Source: Phyllobacterium trifolii | GTDB taxonomy: Bacteria; Pseudomonadota; Alphaproteobacteria; Rhizobiales; Rhizobiaceae | Length of the DNA: 64,000 nucleotides | Direction: 5' to 3' | Assembly: GCF_014192095.1 (NCBI RefSeq) | Contig: NZ_JACHXN010000023.1 | Coordinates: forward strand, 26,608-90,607 | Shown: positions 52,518 to 62,114 of the stretch, piece after piece | How the letters are laid out: the number at the start of each line of letters is the position of its first letter | Position numbering within the stretch: position 1 is the first letter of the stretch | Notes under the pieces: generated by a model | Told to the model about the DNA's origin: nothing | The model's database searches: none | Seen by the model: only the letters and a program-made list of their open reading frames with translations | Translations under genes and position numbers: made by a program

Positions 52518-53471
52518 CTATGGCACTGAGGCAACCGGCACATCTGTGGCTGTTTTTGGCGTCAGTTGACCATTGGCCAACTTTTCGGAGAGGCTGCAAA
52601 GCGCCGAGTTGTAGGGAGTCTCCAAATTGTGAAGGCGACCGAGAAGCACAATTTCGCCGTTGAGATAGCTGGTTTCGAGAGAGCCGGTTCCCCTTACAAC
52701 GCTTTGTAGCGTAGAGGATCCTATCCGTGAACGCCCCGGGATTGCTGTCATGACCATCTGGCTGCGCGCTGATGCATCGAACGAATCCCATTCTATGCCG
52801 GCAGTCATCAGCACTTCTTCGGCTTCAGCGCGCGCTTTCTCGTACCATTTTTCTTGAAGCTGCTCGTCTCCAAAAGCCGCATCGATTATGTTTCTCAAAT
52901 TACCCAGCAGCTTGCGATACTTGCTCCTTATCACATCGCTTCTGGCATTCGCGACGAAGCCAGAGGCATTCAAAATCTGACATAAGTTTACTACCGCGGC
53001 ATCAATTCCTGCAGGATAGCGACCGATATCAAATATTCCGATTTTAGGAACACCGTAGGCGGCTACTTCACCTGGCTTTTCAAAGTCCGCTGGCAGCATG
53101 ACAGTAACGCCATAGACATTTCTGAAAAACCGCAGCGCAAGCGTTTCATTGGCTACTCCGTTCTGAAAGCAGAATACCGGCTGCTCTACCACACCGGCGG
53201 CCTTGAGCTGAAACAGCGCCTGCGCCGTATCCTGCCCCTTCATTGCCAGCAAGACCGCGTCACTACTACTGAAAGAGATCTCCCGCGGATCTGCACAAAC
53301 GGGGAAAGTTGCGGTCTTCTTCCCCTCTGGAGTAAGCAGCGCGAGCCCGGATCGGCTTACCGCTTCGAGCTGGTGCCCGCGCGCGATGCCGATGACGGAA
53401 TGTCCAGCCAAGCTGAGCTGAGCAGCGACAACCCCGCCGATTGCTCCAAGTCCAAAGACGATTATTCGCAT
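52518..53471 (-). CDS. Ketopantoate reductase family protein (ApbA/PanE)
   Basis: A 317-residue NADP-dependent dehydrogenase. The Rossmann start IIVFGLGAIGGVVAAQLSLAGH is at residues 2-23. KGQDTAQALFQL and FQNGVANE match the PanE substrate region, and the catalytic lysine is likely in RSKYRKLLGNLRN. ATG 53471 follows AGGATATTTG. Many paralogues of PanE reduce or oxidise other 2-keto/2-hydroxy acids; placed between two acid-sugar operons, this one is probably catabolic and not part of pantothenate synthesis. Confidence 0.87.
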   Translation of the reverse strand: MRIIVFGLGAIGGVVAAQLSLAGHSVIGIARGHQLEAVSRSGLALLTPEGKKTATFPVCADPREISFSSSDAVLLAMKGQDTAQALFQLKAAGVVEQPVFCFQNGVANETLALRFFRNVYGVTVMLPADFEKPGEVAAYGVPKIGIFDIGRYPAGIDAAVVNLCQILNASGFVANARSDVIRSKYRKLLGNLRNIIDAAFGDEQLQEKWYEKARAEAEEVLMTAGIEWDSFDASARSQMVMTAIPGRSRIGSSTLQSVVRGTGSLETSYLNGEIVLLGRLHNLETPYNSALCSLSEKLANGQLTPKTATDVPVASVP

Positions 53472-53869
53472 CAAATATCCTATGGTGTGAATGACATGAT
53501 AGTCGATGGCGCAGCAGGCCATTAAGAAATGACGACATGTTAGGTGTATGGGCATGCAGCGTCGATGCATCAGAGGAAAGAACCATCGATGAGACAACAC
53601 ATATGGAAAGCCCAATCTACCAGAAACGCAAACCGATAGATCGGGCCCAAATTTCTGACGCGTGAAAAGAAGCGGTCTGCACGTTGTCAGCGGTTCATCG
53701 CCAATTAGGGGCTCTGGCGTGGAACCGCCTCACGAATTGCGGCAAGGGGAAAGCAGCTCGCCACAGTACGATAGCTGGGTTTGCAGCCCGACGGCGCCGA
53801 ACTCGATCGACCAATCCCTTCAATGAAATTTGTGGCCGGTGTAAGGTTGATCATTGAGTAATAAGCCGG
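53472..53869. other. Intergenic stretch without a supported gene
   Basis: About 400 bases between two minus-strand genes. No open frame with recognisable domains, no repeats and no clear terminator hairpin were seen. It should contain the promoter of the PanE-like gene. Confidence 0.4.
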
Positions 53870-55027
53870 TCAGCCCCCGAAGCCATCGATAATATTGCTG
53901 CGCATGAAGTCCATGTTAAGCCTTAGACCGAGACCGGAACCAGCAGGTAATTTCAACCTCCCTCCGCTGTTGTCGAGCGGTTCCTCAAGGAATGAATTGT
54001 ACTTGCTCAAATCGCATCTGCTTGTTTCCAGTCTATAAAAGTTGGGCACGGTCATCATAACGTGGCCACCGGCGACAAGATTGATCGGTCCGCTCGCATC
54101 GTGGGGAGTAACCGGAACATAGTAAGCCTCCGCCATTGTCGCGATCTTTTTCAACTCGGTGATCCCTCCGGTCCAGGTCACATCCGGCATGATGAATTCT
54201 GCCAGTTCCTGCTCAAAAACTTTCACGAAGTCCCAGCGCGTATGCAGCCTTTCGCCGACGGAAATCGCAGCGCCCACCTTATCGCGTACCTGTTTCAAGG
54301 CATGATAGCTTTCAGGCGGCACCGGCTCTTCAAACCAACCGATATCACCTGCATCTTCTAGAGTACGGCAAAGGCGGATAGCGGTAGGTACATTGAAACG
54401 TCCATGAGCGTCGATCAGGATCTCCATATCCGGCCCCGCAGTTTCGCGGACGAGAGCGGTCAACTCAGCGGCGATACGCTCGTCTTTCCTGCTCAGTTGG
54501 CCATCAAGATAACCTACATTTTCGGCATGGGAGCCTTCGGAATGCGGGAACGGATCGAATTTTAAGGCTGTGTGGCCGCTGTCTACGATCTTTCGGATTT
54601 CCTCAATGGATGTTTCCTTGTCAACCATATTGCGCCATTCAGGATGGGTATAGAGGAGGAGATCATCGCGCAACCGGCCACCCAGCAAATCGCAGACGGG
54701 TTGATTAAGGACTTTGCCGCGGATATCCCACAGCGCGATATCGATGCCGCTGATTAAATGGGTGGTTGCGCCACGGCTTCCCATGTAGGTAAATGACCTG
54801 AAAATCTTGTGCCAGATAAGGTCGATATTTGCCGGATCATCACCGACCAGCAGTTCATTGACTTGCCGTAGGATGAGCGCCATTGCTCTGTTGGCCATGC
54901 GCGTCGTCGAAGTAATCTCACCCCAGCCGTTGACCCCTCCATCAGTTCGAACTTCGACAAAAAGAAATTCGCCCCAAAAGGTGCCGTCGGCTTTGACAAG
55001 CCAAGGTACAATCGACGTTATTTTCAT
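53870..55027 (-). CDS. Enolase-superfamily dehydratase (galactonate-dehydratase-like)
   Basis: A 385-residue enzyme with N-terminal cap and TIM barrel. Catalytic residues expected of the galactonate dehydratase group are visible: lysine in TALKFDPF, D and H in LIDAHGRF, E in WFEEPVPPE, GE in SVGERL, and the catalytic H-D in PVTPHDASGP. It would remove water from an acid sugar to give a 2-keto-3-deoxy acid. GGAG precedes ATG 55027. It is the last gene of the MalE/F/G/K-type operon, so it should act on the imported compound. Exact substrate unknown. Confidence 0.9.
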   Translation of the reverse strand: MKITSIVPWLVKADGTFWGEFLFVEVRTDGGVNGWGEITSTTRMANRAMALILRQVNELLVGDDPANIDLIWHKIFRSFTYMGSRGATTHLISGIDIALWDIRGKVLNQPVCDLLGGRLRDDLLLYTHPEWRNMVDKETSIEEIRKIVDSGHTALKFDPFPHSEGSHAENVGYLDGQLSRKDERIAAELTALVRETAGPDMEILIDAHGRFNVPTAIRLCRTLEDAGDIGWFEEPVPPESYHALKQVRDKVGAAISVGERLHTRWDFVKVFEQELAEFIMPDVTWTGGITELKKIATMAEAYYVPVTPHDASGPINLVAGGHVMMTVPNFYRLETSRCDLSKYNSFLEEPLDNSGGRLKLPAGSGLGLRLNMDFMRSNIIDGFGG

Positions 55028-55092
55028 GGTTTGCTCCTGCGACTATTTCCGCGACTGCGGGGCTTATTGGCTTTAAGGTTCTGTGGATTCGG

Positions 55093-56256
55093 TCAGTCTC
55101 GGATACGCTCGCCGGTTTTCTCGGAAAAAAGCACGGCCTGCTCAAGGTCCATCGAGACGCTTATCAATGTGCCCGGCTCGAGCTCACTATAGCCGGGGGT
55201 GGTGATTATGATGGTATTTGACGACTGGTCCTGTTCAACCGACATCGCATCAGCCGCGAGTTCGACCGACACGTTGGATTCAGCACCCACCTGTTCGACG
55301 AGAACGACGGTACCTTGCAGCGTGTCTGGTACATCTGAACGCCCAATCCGAAGGGCGTTGGGACGTACACCGAGCAACGTGGGGCCATTCGCTTTGCGAG
55401 CTGCTGCCATGAGCCGTTCTGGCAGGCTTATTGCCGCGGGACCTATTCTAAACCCATCGTCAGAGTATCGCGACCGGATGAGATTCATAGCCGGTACGCC
55501 GATGAAACCGGCCACGTAGGTGTTTGCCGGATCTTCGTAAATTTCCCGCGGAGTACCGAATTGCTGTAGTTGGCCATCGCGCAAAAGCGCGATCTTGGTG
55601 CCCATGGTCATTGCTTCCACTTGGTCATGGGTTACGTAAACAAACGTTCCTTTCAAGTTTCGGTGTAATTTCGATATCTCCGCACGCATCGTCGTGCGCA
55701 GTTTTGCGTCAAGGTTGGAGAGGGGCTCGTCCATGAGAAACACTTCAGGCTGGCGGACCATTGCCCGCCCGAGAGCGACGCGCTGACGTTGACCGCCTGA
55801 AAGCGTTCGCGGAAGCCGATTGAGCATTTCTGTCAGCCCCAGGATCTTGGCCGTACGGGTCACGGATTGAGCAACCTCAGGGGATCGTTCTACACGGCGT
55901 TTGGCAATGCTGCCAAGAATTGGAATATGAAACCACCAGCGGAAGTATCGCATCAAGAGGGGAAACCCGATATTTTCCCCGACGCTCTTGTGTGGATAGA
56001 GCGCATAGGACTGGAATACGAAAGCCATATCGCGTTCCGAGGGCGGCAATCCGTCGATCCGCCTATCGCCAAGGTAGATAGCGCCATCAGAAATGGTCTC
56101 AAGCCCCGCAAGCATTCGCAAAAGCGTGGACTTGCCACACCCGGAAGGGCCAAGCAGGACCAGAAAATCGCCATCAACGACGTCAAGATTGATGTCTTTG
56201 ATGGCCGTCACACTCCCAAAGTTTTTGGTGATGTGCGCGAGTTTTATTGAAGCCAT
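55093..56256 (-). CDS. Sugar ABC transporter ATP-binding protein (MalK/UgpC type)
   Basis: A 387-residue ATPase with Walker A GPSGCGKST, signature LSGGQRQRV, Walker B VFLMDEPLSNLD, switch histidine in VTHDQVEAM, and a C-terminal regulatory OB-fold domain from residue 245. There is an insertion of about 20 residues (residues 105-130) between the Q-loop and the signature compared with standard MalK. AAGGGA precedes ATG 56256. Confidence 0.92.
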   Translation of the reverse strand: MASIKLAHITKNFGSVTAIKDINLDVVDGDFLVLLGPSGCGKSTLLRMLAGLETISDGAIYLGDRRIDGLPPSERDMAFVFQSYALYPHKSVGENIGFPLLMRYFRWWFHIPILGSIAKRRVERSPEVAQSVTRTAKILGLTEMLNRLPRTLSGGQRQRVALGRAMVRQPEVFLMDEPLSNLDAKLRTTMRAEISKLHRNLKGTFVYVTHDQVEAMTMGTKIALLRDGQLQQFGTPREIYEDPANTYVAGFIGVPAMNLIRSRYSDDGFRIGPAAISLPERLMAAARKANGPTLLGVRPNALRIGRSDVPDTLQGTVVLVEQVGAESNVSVELAADAMSVEQDQSSNTIIITTPGYSELEPGTLISVSMDLEQAVLFSEKTGERIRD

Positions 56257-56287
56257 TTCTGTTTTCCCTTAGCCCGACCTATCGTCC

Positions 56288-57118
56288 TCAACCTTTGATC
56301 GCTCCGCTTGTCATCCCAGCCACAACATATCGCTGAGCGACGAGATAGAAGGTGATGGCTGGCAGGGTGTAGATGATTCCAACCGCCATCACCGTTTCGA
56401 TTGGCGTAATGAGCTCACCGACGAAGCCAGCCAGACCGACAGATGCGGTACGCAATCCCTCACTGCTGACGAAGGTCAACGCGAAAACGTATTCATTCCA
56501 GCCGTGGAAGAATGCGATGACCGAAGCTGCGGCAATGGTGGGTGCAATAAGGGGAGCCACAATAAGCAGCAGGATCTCGATGCGGGAACAACCGTCAACA
56601 CGGGCTGCTTCCTCCAGCTCGACAGGGACGCTATCAATGGCACCTTTCAGGATCCAGATCACAACCGGAACGGTAAAGGCACTGTTGACCAGGATCAGGC
56701 CCAACAACGTGTCGAGAAGCCCGAGCGTAACGAAAATTGCATAGAGAGGCACCACCAGCATGACCTCGGGCAACATTTGCGAGGCAAACAGGCAGAGCCC
56801 GAGCAGTCCTTTGCCGCGAAACTGCAAGCGCGACAGCGCATAGGCGGGTAGTATGGCGAGGGCGATACTGAGGACTGTAGTTCCGGCTGCGACAATCGCG
56901 CTGTTGACCAGCCAAACTCCGATCTGTGTTGTTGAGAACACTGCGTTATAGATGGGGAGCTGCGATAGATCAGGAACAAGTCTCGGAACGTCTGCAAATG
57001 TTTCGGCGGATGATGTCAAGGACGTCACCAGCATCCAGTATATTGGAAAAGCCGCGACACCGAGCAGCGCCAATACTGCCGAAATATGCATCCCATGACG
57101 CCAGGACATGCTCGTCAT
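56288..57118 (-). CDS. Sugar ABC transporter permease (MalG type)
   Basis: A 276-residue permease with six membrane helices and the EAA loop LEEAARVDGCSRIEILLLIVAPLI. It follows and overlaps the MalF-type permease (ATGA at 57115-57118). It ends with the AGMTSGAIKG tail that is common to MalG/UgpE-like proteins. Confidence 0.92.
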   Translation of the reverse strand: MTSMSWRHGMHISAVLALLGVAAFPIYWMLVTSLTSSAETFADVPRLVPDLSQLPIYNAVFSTTQIGVWLVNSAIVAAGTTVLSIALAILPAYALSRLQFRGKGLLGLCLFASQMLPEVMLVVPLYAIFVTLGLLDTLLGLILVNSAFTVPVVIWILKGAIDSVPVELEEAARVDGCSRIEILLLIVAPLIAPTIAAASVIAFFHGWNEYVFALTFVSSEGLRTASVGLAGFVGELITPIETVMAVGIIYTLPAITFYLVAQRYVVAGMTSGAIKG

Positions 57119-58029
57119 TCTCGGGCCCTTTCGGCACGCTGCATCACTTTGAAGTAAGCGAACGTGACGATAAAGGAAATCCCAATACCGACCATGCCGA
57201 CGGCGGCCGCGCTTCCAAGCTCACGGTAGACGAATCCTTGACGATACAGCTCTGTCACCAGCGTATTCGTGGCTCCGACAGGCCCCCCTTGGGTCAATAC
57301 CCATATGAGATCAAAACGTCGCAACGACCATATGGTGGTGAACAGCGCGATAAGCATGACGGTTGGTCTTATCGTCGGCCAGACGACTGCTTTATAAGCA
57401 TTCAATCGGTCGGCCTTGTCAATGATAGCCGCCTCGCGAAGCTCAGGTGACACCCCCTGCAGAGCAGCAAGAAACACCACCGATGAAAACGGAAATATCT
57501 GCCAGACGGTGGTAAGGAGAACTGCGGTCAACGCAAGTGATGGAGAATCCAGCCAGTTTTCGCTGCCAAGCCGCTCGAATCCTAGGTATCGGAGCGCGTG
57601 ACCGAAAATGCCGTATTGGGCGTTGTACATCCAGCTGAAGACCAATGCTACCGCAACAGGTGGCGCTGCCCATGGGATCGTCACCAATGCCCGGGCAATG
57701 CCGCGACCGCGCATCTGCTGGTTTAACAAAAGCGCGGTGGCAAGGCCCAGGCCTATGGAGAAGACAACGCTGGCAAGCGTATAAAGCGCAGTAATCATCA
57801 GAGTTCTGCGGAAGTCGCCAGTGCTCAAGAGTTGCAGATAGTTCCCAAATCCTACAAACCTCGATTGGTTGGGGGATAGTAAGGAGGTTTCTGTAAAGCT
57901 GAGCGTGAATTCCTGAAGGAGAGGATATCCTTGAAAAAGGAACATGTAGACCACCGCGGGTGCGATGAAAAAATAAGGAGTCCAGCGCCCGCCAGTTCGA
58001 GCATTCCTCTCCAAGAGTTGCTGGGCCAT
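57115..58029 (-). CDS. Sugar ABC transporter permease (MalF/UgpA type)
   Basis: A 304-residue permease with six membrane helices and the EAA loop REAAIIDKADRLNAYKAVVWPTI. It begins 45 bases after the binding-protein stop and overlaps the MalG-type gene, forming one operon. Confidence 0.92.
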   Translation of the reverse strand: MAQQLLERNARTGGRWTPYFFIAPAVVYMFLFQGYPLLQEFTLSFTETSLLSPNQSRFVGFGNYLQLLSTGDFRRTLMITALYTLASVVFSIGLGLATALLLNQQMRGRGIARALVTIPWAAPPVAVALVFSWMYNAQYGIFGHALRYLGFERLGSENWLDSPSLALTAVLLTTVWQIFPFSSVVFLAALQGVSPELREAAIIDKADRLNAYKAVVWPTIRPTVMLIALFTTIWSLRRFDLIWVLTQGGPVGATNTLVTELYRQGFVYRELGSAAAVGMVGIGISFIVTFAYFKVMQRAERARE

Positions 58030-58074
58030 GGTTCAATCCTGGACTGGGTTGATTGCGTCGCGTGCGTGTGATTG

Positions 58075-59316
58075 TTACTTTGCGAGTACGCGGCTTTCAG
58101 CCATTTTTTGCGCCTCGTCCATCGCCGCCTGCGGATCGAGATCTGTCTGGAGAACCTTTACCACTTGTTCCAATATGATCCTCTGAATTTCCGGGGTTTT
58201 GATCTCATGGCCAGTAACCAATTGCGGGATACTGACCGCTTTGTCTGAGTCGTAAACCTTGAGCCAAGGCCGCTTGGCAAGCTCCTCCTCGGTGTAAGCG
58301 ATGGGCGTGGCCACAAACGAGGACCCGCCATAAGCAGTTTCCAGAGCCCTCTGATTTTCCGGCAGCATCATCCACTTCAAGAAGGCGAGGGCAGCCTCCT
58401 TGTGTTTGGTATTTGCATTCACAGTAATCGGCGAGAGGACAAATCCTTGGGCGTCGGTCGGAAACGGCGAGCGGGCTACTTCGATGGGAAGATCAGGACC
58501 TTTCACCATCAGGGACGCCATCACCGCCGAGTTGTCGATCTCCATGGCGACCTTGCCTTGGGAGAACATTCGGCGAAAGGTCGCGGCATCGGCTCCTTTC
58601 GGTGTCACATCGAGATCATATACTTGTTTGTAAGCTGCTATTCCGGCGACAACTTGCGGACTGTTGAGCGTCAGCTTTCCGCTATCGTCCGACCACCGGC
58701 CGCCAAATCCATAAACGAAATTGCACACGTCCTGCCAGAAACCGCCGCTCTCGGCCATGGTGGCGCGGTATGCAAATCCGTAGACACCGTCACCAGAGGC
58801 CGCCTTTGCTGAGGCGATAAATTCGGCAAAATTTGTGGGTACCTTGCCATCCTTCAAAAGCGCTTTGTTATAAATCAGCGCATAGTTGCTGATCTCAAAG
58901 GCTATGCCATAGCGTTTTCCGTCCACTTTCAGATACTTGTCTACCGGGCGGAGATTAGCTTCGTCCTTGATGATGCCGTCAATCGGCATGATCAGATTGG
59001 CAGCAACCGCCGGATAAAAATCATAAAGGTCAAAGCGCACCAGATCCGGGCCACCTTTACCGCCCATCTGTGTGAACATTGTATTGGCAAAGCTCGCAAA
59101 AGGAATGGCGATCGGAGTAACCTCGATGTTCTCCTGACTGTCGTTGAACTTTTTAACCCACTCCTGGAGCTGTGGTCCTCGAGCCGAAGAGAATGGAGAG
59201 GCTGCGAAGGTGATGACTTCTTTTTCTGCAGCAAAAGAGTGCATCGTCGAGCTTATTGTGAGAGTGGCAGCGACCAAGAGTGCTCCAACCGAGAATCTGC
59301 GAAAGTATGCATTCAT
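58075..59316 (-). CDS. Sugar ABC transporter substrate-binding protein (MalE/UgpB cluster)
   Basis: A 413-residue periplasmic protein with a Sec signal cleaved near MHSFAAEKE. The mature part has the cluster-B sugar-binding pattern (VRFDLYDFYPAVAANLIMPID, and MFSQGKVAMEIDNSAVMASL before the hinge). GGAGGAT precedes ATG 59316. It is the first gene of the operon ending with the galactonate-dehydratase-like enzyme. Confidence 0.91.
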   Translation of the reverse strand: MNAYFRRFSVGALLVAATLTISSTMHSFAAEKEVITFAASPFSSARGPQLQEWVKKFNDSQENIEVTPIAIPFASFANTMFTQMGGKGGPDLVRFDLYDFYPAVAANLIMPIDGIIKDEANLRPVDKYLKVDGKRYGIAFEISNYALIYNKALLKDGKVPTNFAEFIASAKAASGDGVYGFAYRATMAESGGFWQDVCNFVYGFGGRWSDDSGKLTLNSPQVVAGIAAYKQVYDLDVTPKGADAATFRRMFSQGKVAMEIDNSAVMASLMVKGPDLPIEVARSPFPTDAQGFVLSPITVNANTKHKEAALAFLKWMMLPENQRALETAYGGSSFVATPIAYTEEELAKRPWLKVYDSDKAVSIPQLVTGHEIKTPEIQRIILEQVVKVLQTDLDPQAAMDEAQKMAESRVLAK

Positions 59317-59611
59317 GAGTGGTATCCTCCCAGATACGCGTCGCTTTGGTTTTTTCCATCGCAGGGCGATAGTTCACGACAGCAGATTAATGCCTTAGAT
59401 TTGAGTGCCTCGCATTTGTTCTTATTTGATCAGGATCATTACCTCTTGGTCTCATTTGGTCAAGCATTTAAATTCAAGTGATAGGAAATCTGTTACGTGC
59501 GACAGGTTGAGGTTCAAAGTTCACTACGTTTGCAAGCGTGTTCGGAGGCAAACGGCGTGGCTTGGCAAGCGACGTCAAGAACGGTGATGGCTTGTGGAAC
59601 CGTTGCAAGGT
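59317..59611. other. Promoter region of the MalE-type operon, with phased octamers
   Basis: Nearly 300 bases between the IclR gene end and the binding-protein start. Three octamers ATTTGNTC occur in one orientation at 59414, 59424 and 59454, 10 and 30 bp apart, so on one face of the helix. They could be regulator half-sites; no other feature stands out. Confidence 0.35.
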
Positions 59612-60421
59612 TCACCTTGGAATGTCCGCGGAAATCGCTGCCGCGGTGTCAATAACTGCCTGGCGAACGAATTCCCGTTCTGCCCTCTGCTTGTCGGAAA
59701 GAAAAGGAACGCTCAACGCTGCCACGAACACACCATTGGGCTCGACAATCGGTGCTGCGAATGCGTGTATGTGCGTCCTATGTTCGCCGCGGTCCTGCGA
59801 CCAACCTTGTCGACGTATGCGCGACAGTTCAACGCGAAGCTGTTCGGGGTCGGTAATTGTGCGGGGCGTATAGGCTTCCATTGGCCTCGCCAGCTGGCGC
59901 TCGAGCTCTTGTGTTGACAAATGGGCCAATACCATTTTGCTAGCGGCTCCCGCGTGCAGGGATATACTCATGCCAACGGTGGGAGTAAGCCCGTAATCGC
60001 GTGTCGCAGCCGTCACCGCCAGCGTCCGAACTTGGTCTTCATCCAAGACTGAGAGTTTGTTCGCTTCCCCCGTGCGCTCGGCAAGTGCCCTGAGGTGAGA
60101 TTGGGCGAGGGAAACGAGGTCGTAGCGTTTACCGTCAACAAGGACCTGAGCAGCCAGCGCCGTCAAACCGGGCCCAAGCTGGTAGGCTCCATCGGATTTT
60201 CGACGAACAATCTCCCGCAGGCCCAACGTGTTCACAATACGATATACGGTGCTGCGGGGGATCTGGAGCTGCAGTGTCAATTCGCGAATGTTGGCGCCTT
60301 CGGGCCGACCTTCAAGTATAGCGAGAATGTCCAGCGCCCGCTCAAGCACGGGAACGCCATTCCAACCCCTGTGAGCGGAATTTTCGTCATCTTCCATCTT
60401 TTTGGCATCTGATTCCCGCAT
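59612..60421 (-). CDS. IclR family transcriptional regulator
   Basis: A 269-residue regulator. The winged helix is at residues 25-85 (NIRELTLQLQIPRSTVYRIVNTLGLREIV); the GAF-like effector domain follows, with SLHAGAASKMVLAHL and the conserved C-terminal AFAAPIVEPNGVFVAALSVP. Start taken as ATG 60421; ATG 60397 is possible. It lies directly upstream of the MalE-type operon on the same strand and is divergent from the glyoxalase gene, so it probably controls both. Confidence 0.9.
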   Translation of the reverse strand: MRESDAKKMEDDENSAHRGWNGVPVLERALDILAILEGRPEGANIRELTLQLQIPRSTVYRIVNTLGLREIVRRKSDGAYQLGPGLTALAAQVLVDGKRYDLVSLAQSHLRALAERTGEANKLSVLDEDQVRTLAVTAATRDYGLTPTVGMSISLHAGAASKMVLAHLSTQELERQLARPMEAYTPRTITDPEQLRVELSRIRRQGWSQDRGEHRTHIHAFAAPIVEPNGVFVAALSVPFLSDKQRAEREFVRQAVIDTAAAISADIPR

Positions 60422-60479
60422 TTCTACATCACTCGTTCATTGGTTTAGCCCCGATATATCCATCCGCCACGAAAATATG

Positions 60480-60506
60480 TTGACACGGGGAAGTCGTGTA
60501 TCCAAT
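60480..60506 (+). promoter_or_regulatory. Candidate promoter/operator for the glyoxalase-type gene
   Basis: TTGACA (60480-60485) overlaps an inverted repeat ACACG-gggaagt-CGTGT (60483-60499); a weak TCCAAT follows at 60501-60506. The location between IclR and the divergent VOC gene makes an IclR-bound operator plausible. The -10 match is poor. Confidence 0.35.
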
Positions 60507-60586
60507 CTCTATTGATCAGGGCGTTTCATATTTGAACAGGTAAACTATTTGACTGTCAATCGCCAGCCCCAACAGGAGGAAAGATC

Positions 60587-60994
60587 GTGGATACAGGCAG
60601 CAAGCGTGGTCGGATTATGCACACCATGATCCGGGTGGGTGATCTCGATCGTTCCGTTGAATTTTACCGCAAGCATTTCGGCATGGATATTATCAGGAAA
60701 GTAGACGTTCCCGAGGGTAAGTACACCAATATATTCATCGGGTACGGCTCCGAAATGGCCGATCCAATGATTGAACTCACCTACAACTATAATGTTGAAC
60801 ATTATGAAAAAGGAACCGGGTTCGGTCACCTGGCGATCGGCGTCAGCGATATTTATGCGACCTGTGAGAATATGCGGTCATCGGGCGTAAGCATCGTGCG
60901 AGAGCCGGGGCCCGTGAAGTTCGGTACCACCGTTATTGCCTTCGTCGATGATCCTGATGGCTATCGCATAGAGTTGGTCGAAGAACGACCTTAG
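60587..60994 (+). CDS. VOC family protein, lactoylglutathione lyase-like (glyoxalase I)
   Basis: A 135-residue protein with all four glyoxalase I metal ligands in place: H in MHTMIRV, E in MIELTYNY, H in GFGHLAIGV and E in YRIELVE. Length and order match bacterial GloA. Start is GTG 60587 with AGGAGGAAAG upstream. Placed between an IclR regulator and an aldo/keto reductase, it may detoxify methylglyoxal or handle a reactive aldehyde released by the acid-sugar pathway. Confidence 0.9.
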   Translation: MDTGSKRGRIMHTMIRVGDLDRSVEFYRKHFGMDIIRKVDVPEGKYTNIFIGYGSEMADPMIELTYNYNVEHYEKGTGFGHLAIGVSDIYATCENMRSSGVSIVREPGPVKFGTTVIAFVDDPDGYRIELVEERP

Positions 60995-61136
60995 AGTTCT
61001 GTCCGAAATTTATAATAATATCTGGAAGTGCGAGAATGCACGCCAGCTGATCGAGAGCCAATGTTTCAAGCGTGCAGACTCGGCGCGATCGATGGGAGCC
61101 TGGTAGAATTTTCGAAATGGCTGTGGGAGAAGCAGT

Positions 61137-62114
61137 GTGAAAAAGCGTAAGCTTGGGCAACTCGAGGTGTCTGCCCTCGGGCTCGGCTGTATGGGAATGT
61201 CGCCGGTTTATGGAACTCCAGATGACGCCGAATCGATAGCCACGATACATCGTGCGCTGGAACTCGGAATTGATCTCATTGATACAGCAGACGCGTATGG
61301 CGATGGTCAGAATGAGATTATCGTCGGCAGCGCTATACGAGGCCTCAGGGAAAAGTTCATTCTCGCCACCAAATTTGGCATAACGCGGTCAAATGACGGC
61401 ACACTCGCGGTCAACGGTCGGCCCGAATACGCTGCCAAAGCGTGTGATGCGAGTTTGCAACGGCTCGGCGTCGAAACAATAGACCTTTACTATCTTCACC
61501 GCGTTGACCCGGATGTTCCGATCGAGGAAACGGTGGGAGCAATGGCTCAATTGGTCCACGCGGGTAAAGTGCGCTATATAGGACTTTCTGAAGCGGGTAC
61601 TCAAACGTTGCGCCGCGCCCATGCTATCCATCCAATTACTGCGCTGCAGACCGAGTATTCCCTCTGGACTCGTGATCCGGAAACAGAATTGCTGCCTGTG
61701 TGCTCAGAATTAGACGTGGGATTTGTAGCATACTCCCCGTTGGGGCGAGGCTTTCTCGCCGGCACTATCTCGAGCACCGATGACCTTGCCGAAGGCGACC
61801 GCCGCCATGCGATGCCGCGATTCGCAAACGGCAATATCGAAGCAAACAATGCGCTCGTCTCCGTTTTGCGTCGGGCAGCTGAAAATGAAGGCTGCACCCC
61901 AGCACAGTTGGCGCTGGCGTGGCTGATGTCACGCTCTGGCTCCATTGTTCCTATTCCAGGTACCAAACGGCGGCTATGGTTCGAAGAAAATGTCGCTGCC
62001 TTGGATGTTTTACCTACCGTCGCTACTTTGCAACGCCTCGATGATGTGTTCCGTCTAAACATTGCTGCAGGAACCAGGCACCCCGCGGCACAGATGGAGA
62101 AGCTTGGGCTTTAA
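61137..62114 (+). CDS. Aldo/keto reductase
   Basis: A 325-residue NADPH-dependent aldo/keto reductase. The catalytic tetrad reads D and Y in [11 protein letters not shown] in ATKFGI and H in YYLHRVD. The C-terminal [14 protein letters not shown] is the cofactor-binding loop. The start codon is GTG 61137 by position, with GAGAAG a little upstream. It follows the glyoxalase-type gene by about 140 bases and probably reduces an aldehyde or ketone from sugar-acid breakdown. Confidence 0.9.
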   Translation: MKKRKLGQLEVSALGLGCMGMSPVYGTPDDAESIATIHRALELGIDLIDTADAYGDGQNEIIVGSAIRGLREKFILATKFGITRSNDGTLAVNGRPEYAAKACDASLQRLGVETIDLYYLHRVDPDVPIEETVGAMAQLVHAGKVRYIGLSEAGTQTLRRAHAIHPITALQTEYSLWTRDPETELLPVCSELDVGFVAYSPLGRGFLAGTISSTDDLAEGDRRHAMPRFANGNIEANNALVSVLRRAAENEGCTPAQLALAWLMSRSGSIVPIPGTKRRLWFEENVAALDVLPTVATLQRLDDVFRLNIAAGTRHPAAQMEKLGL

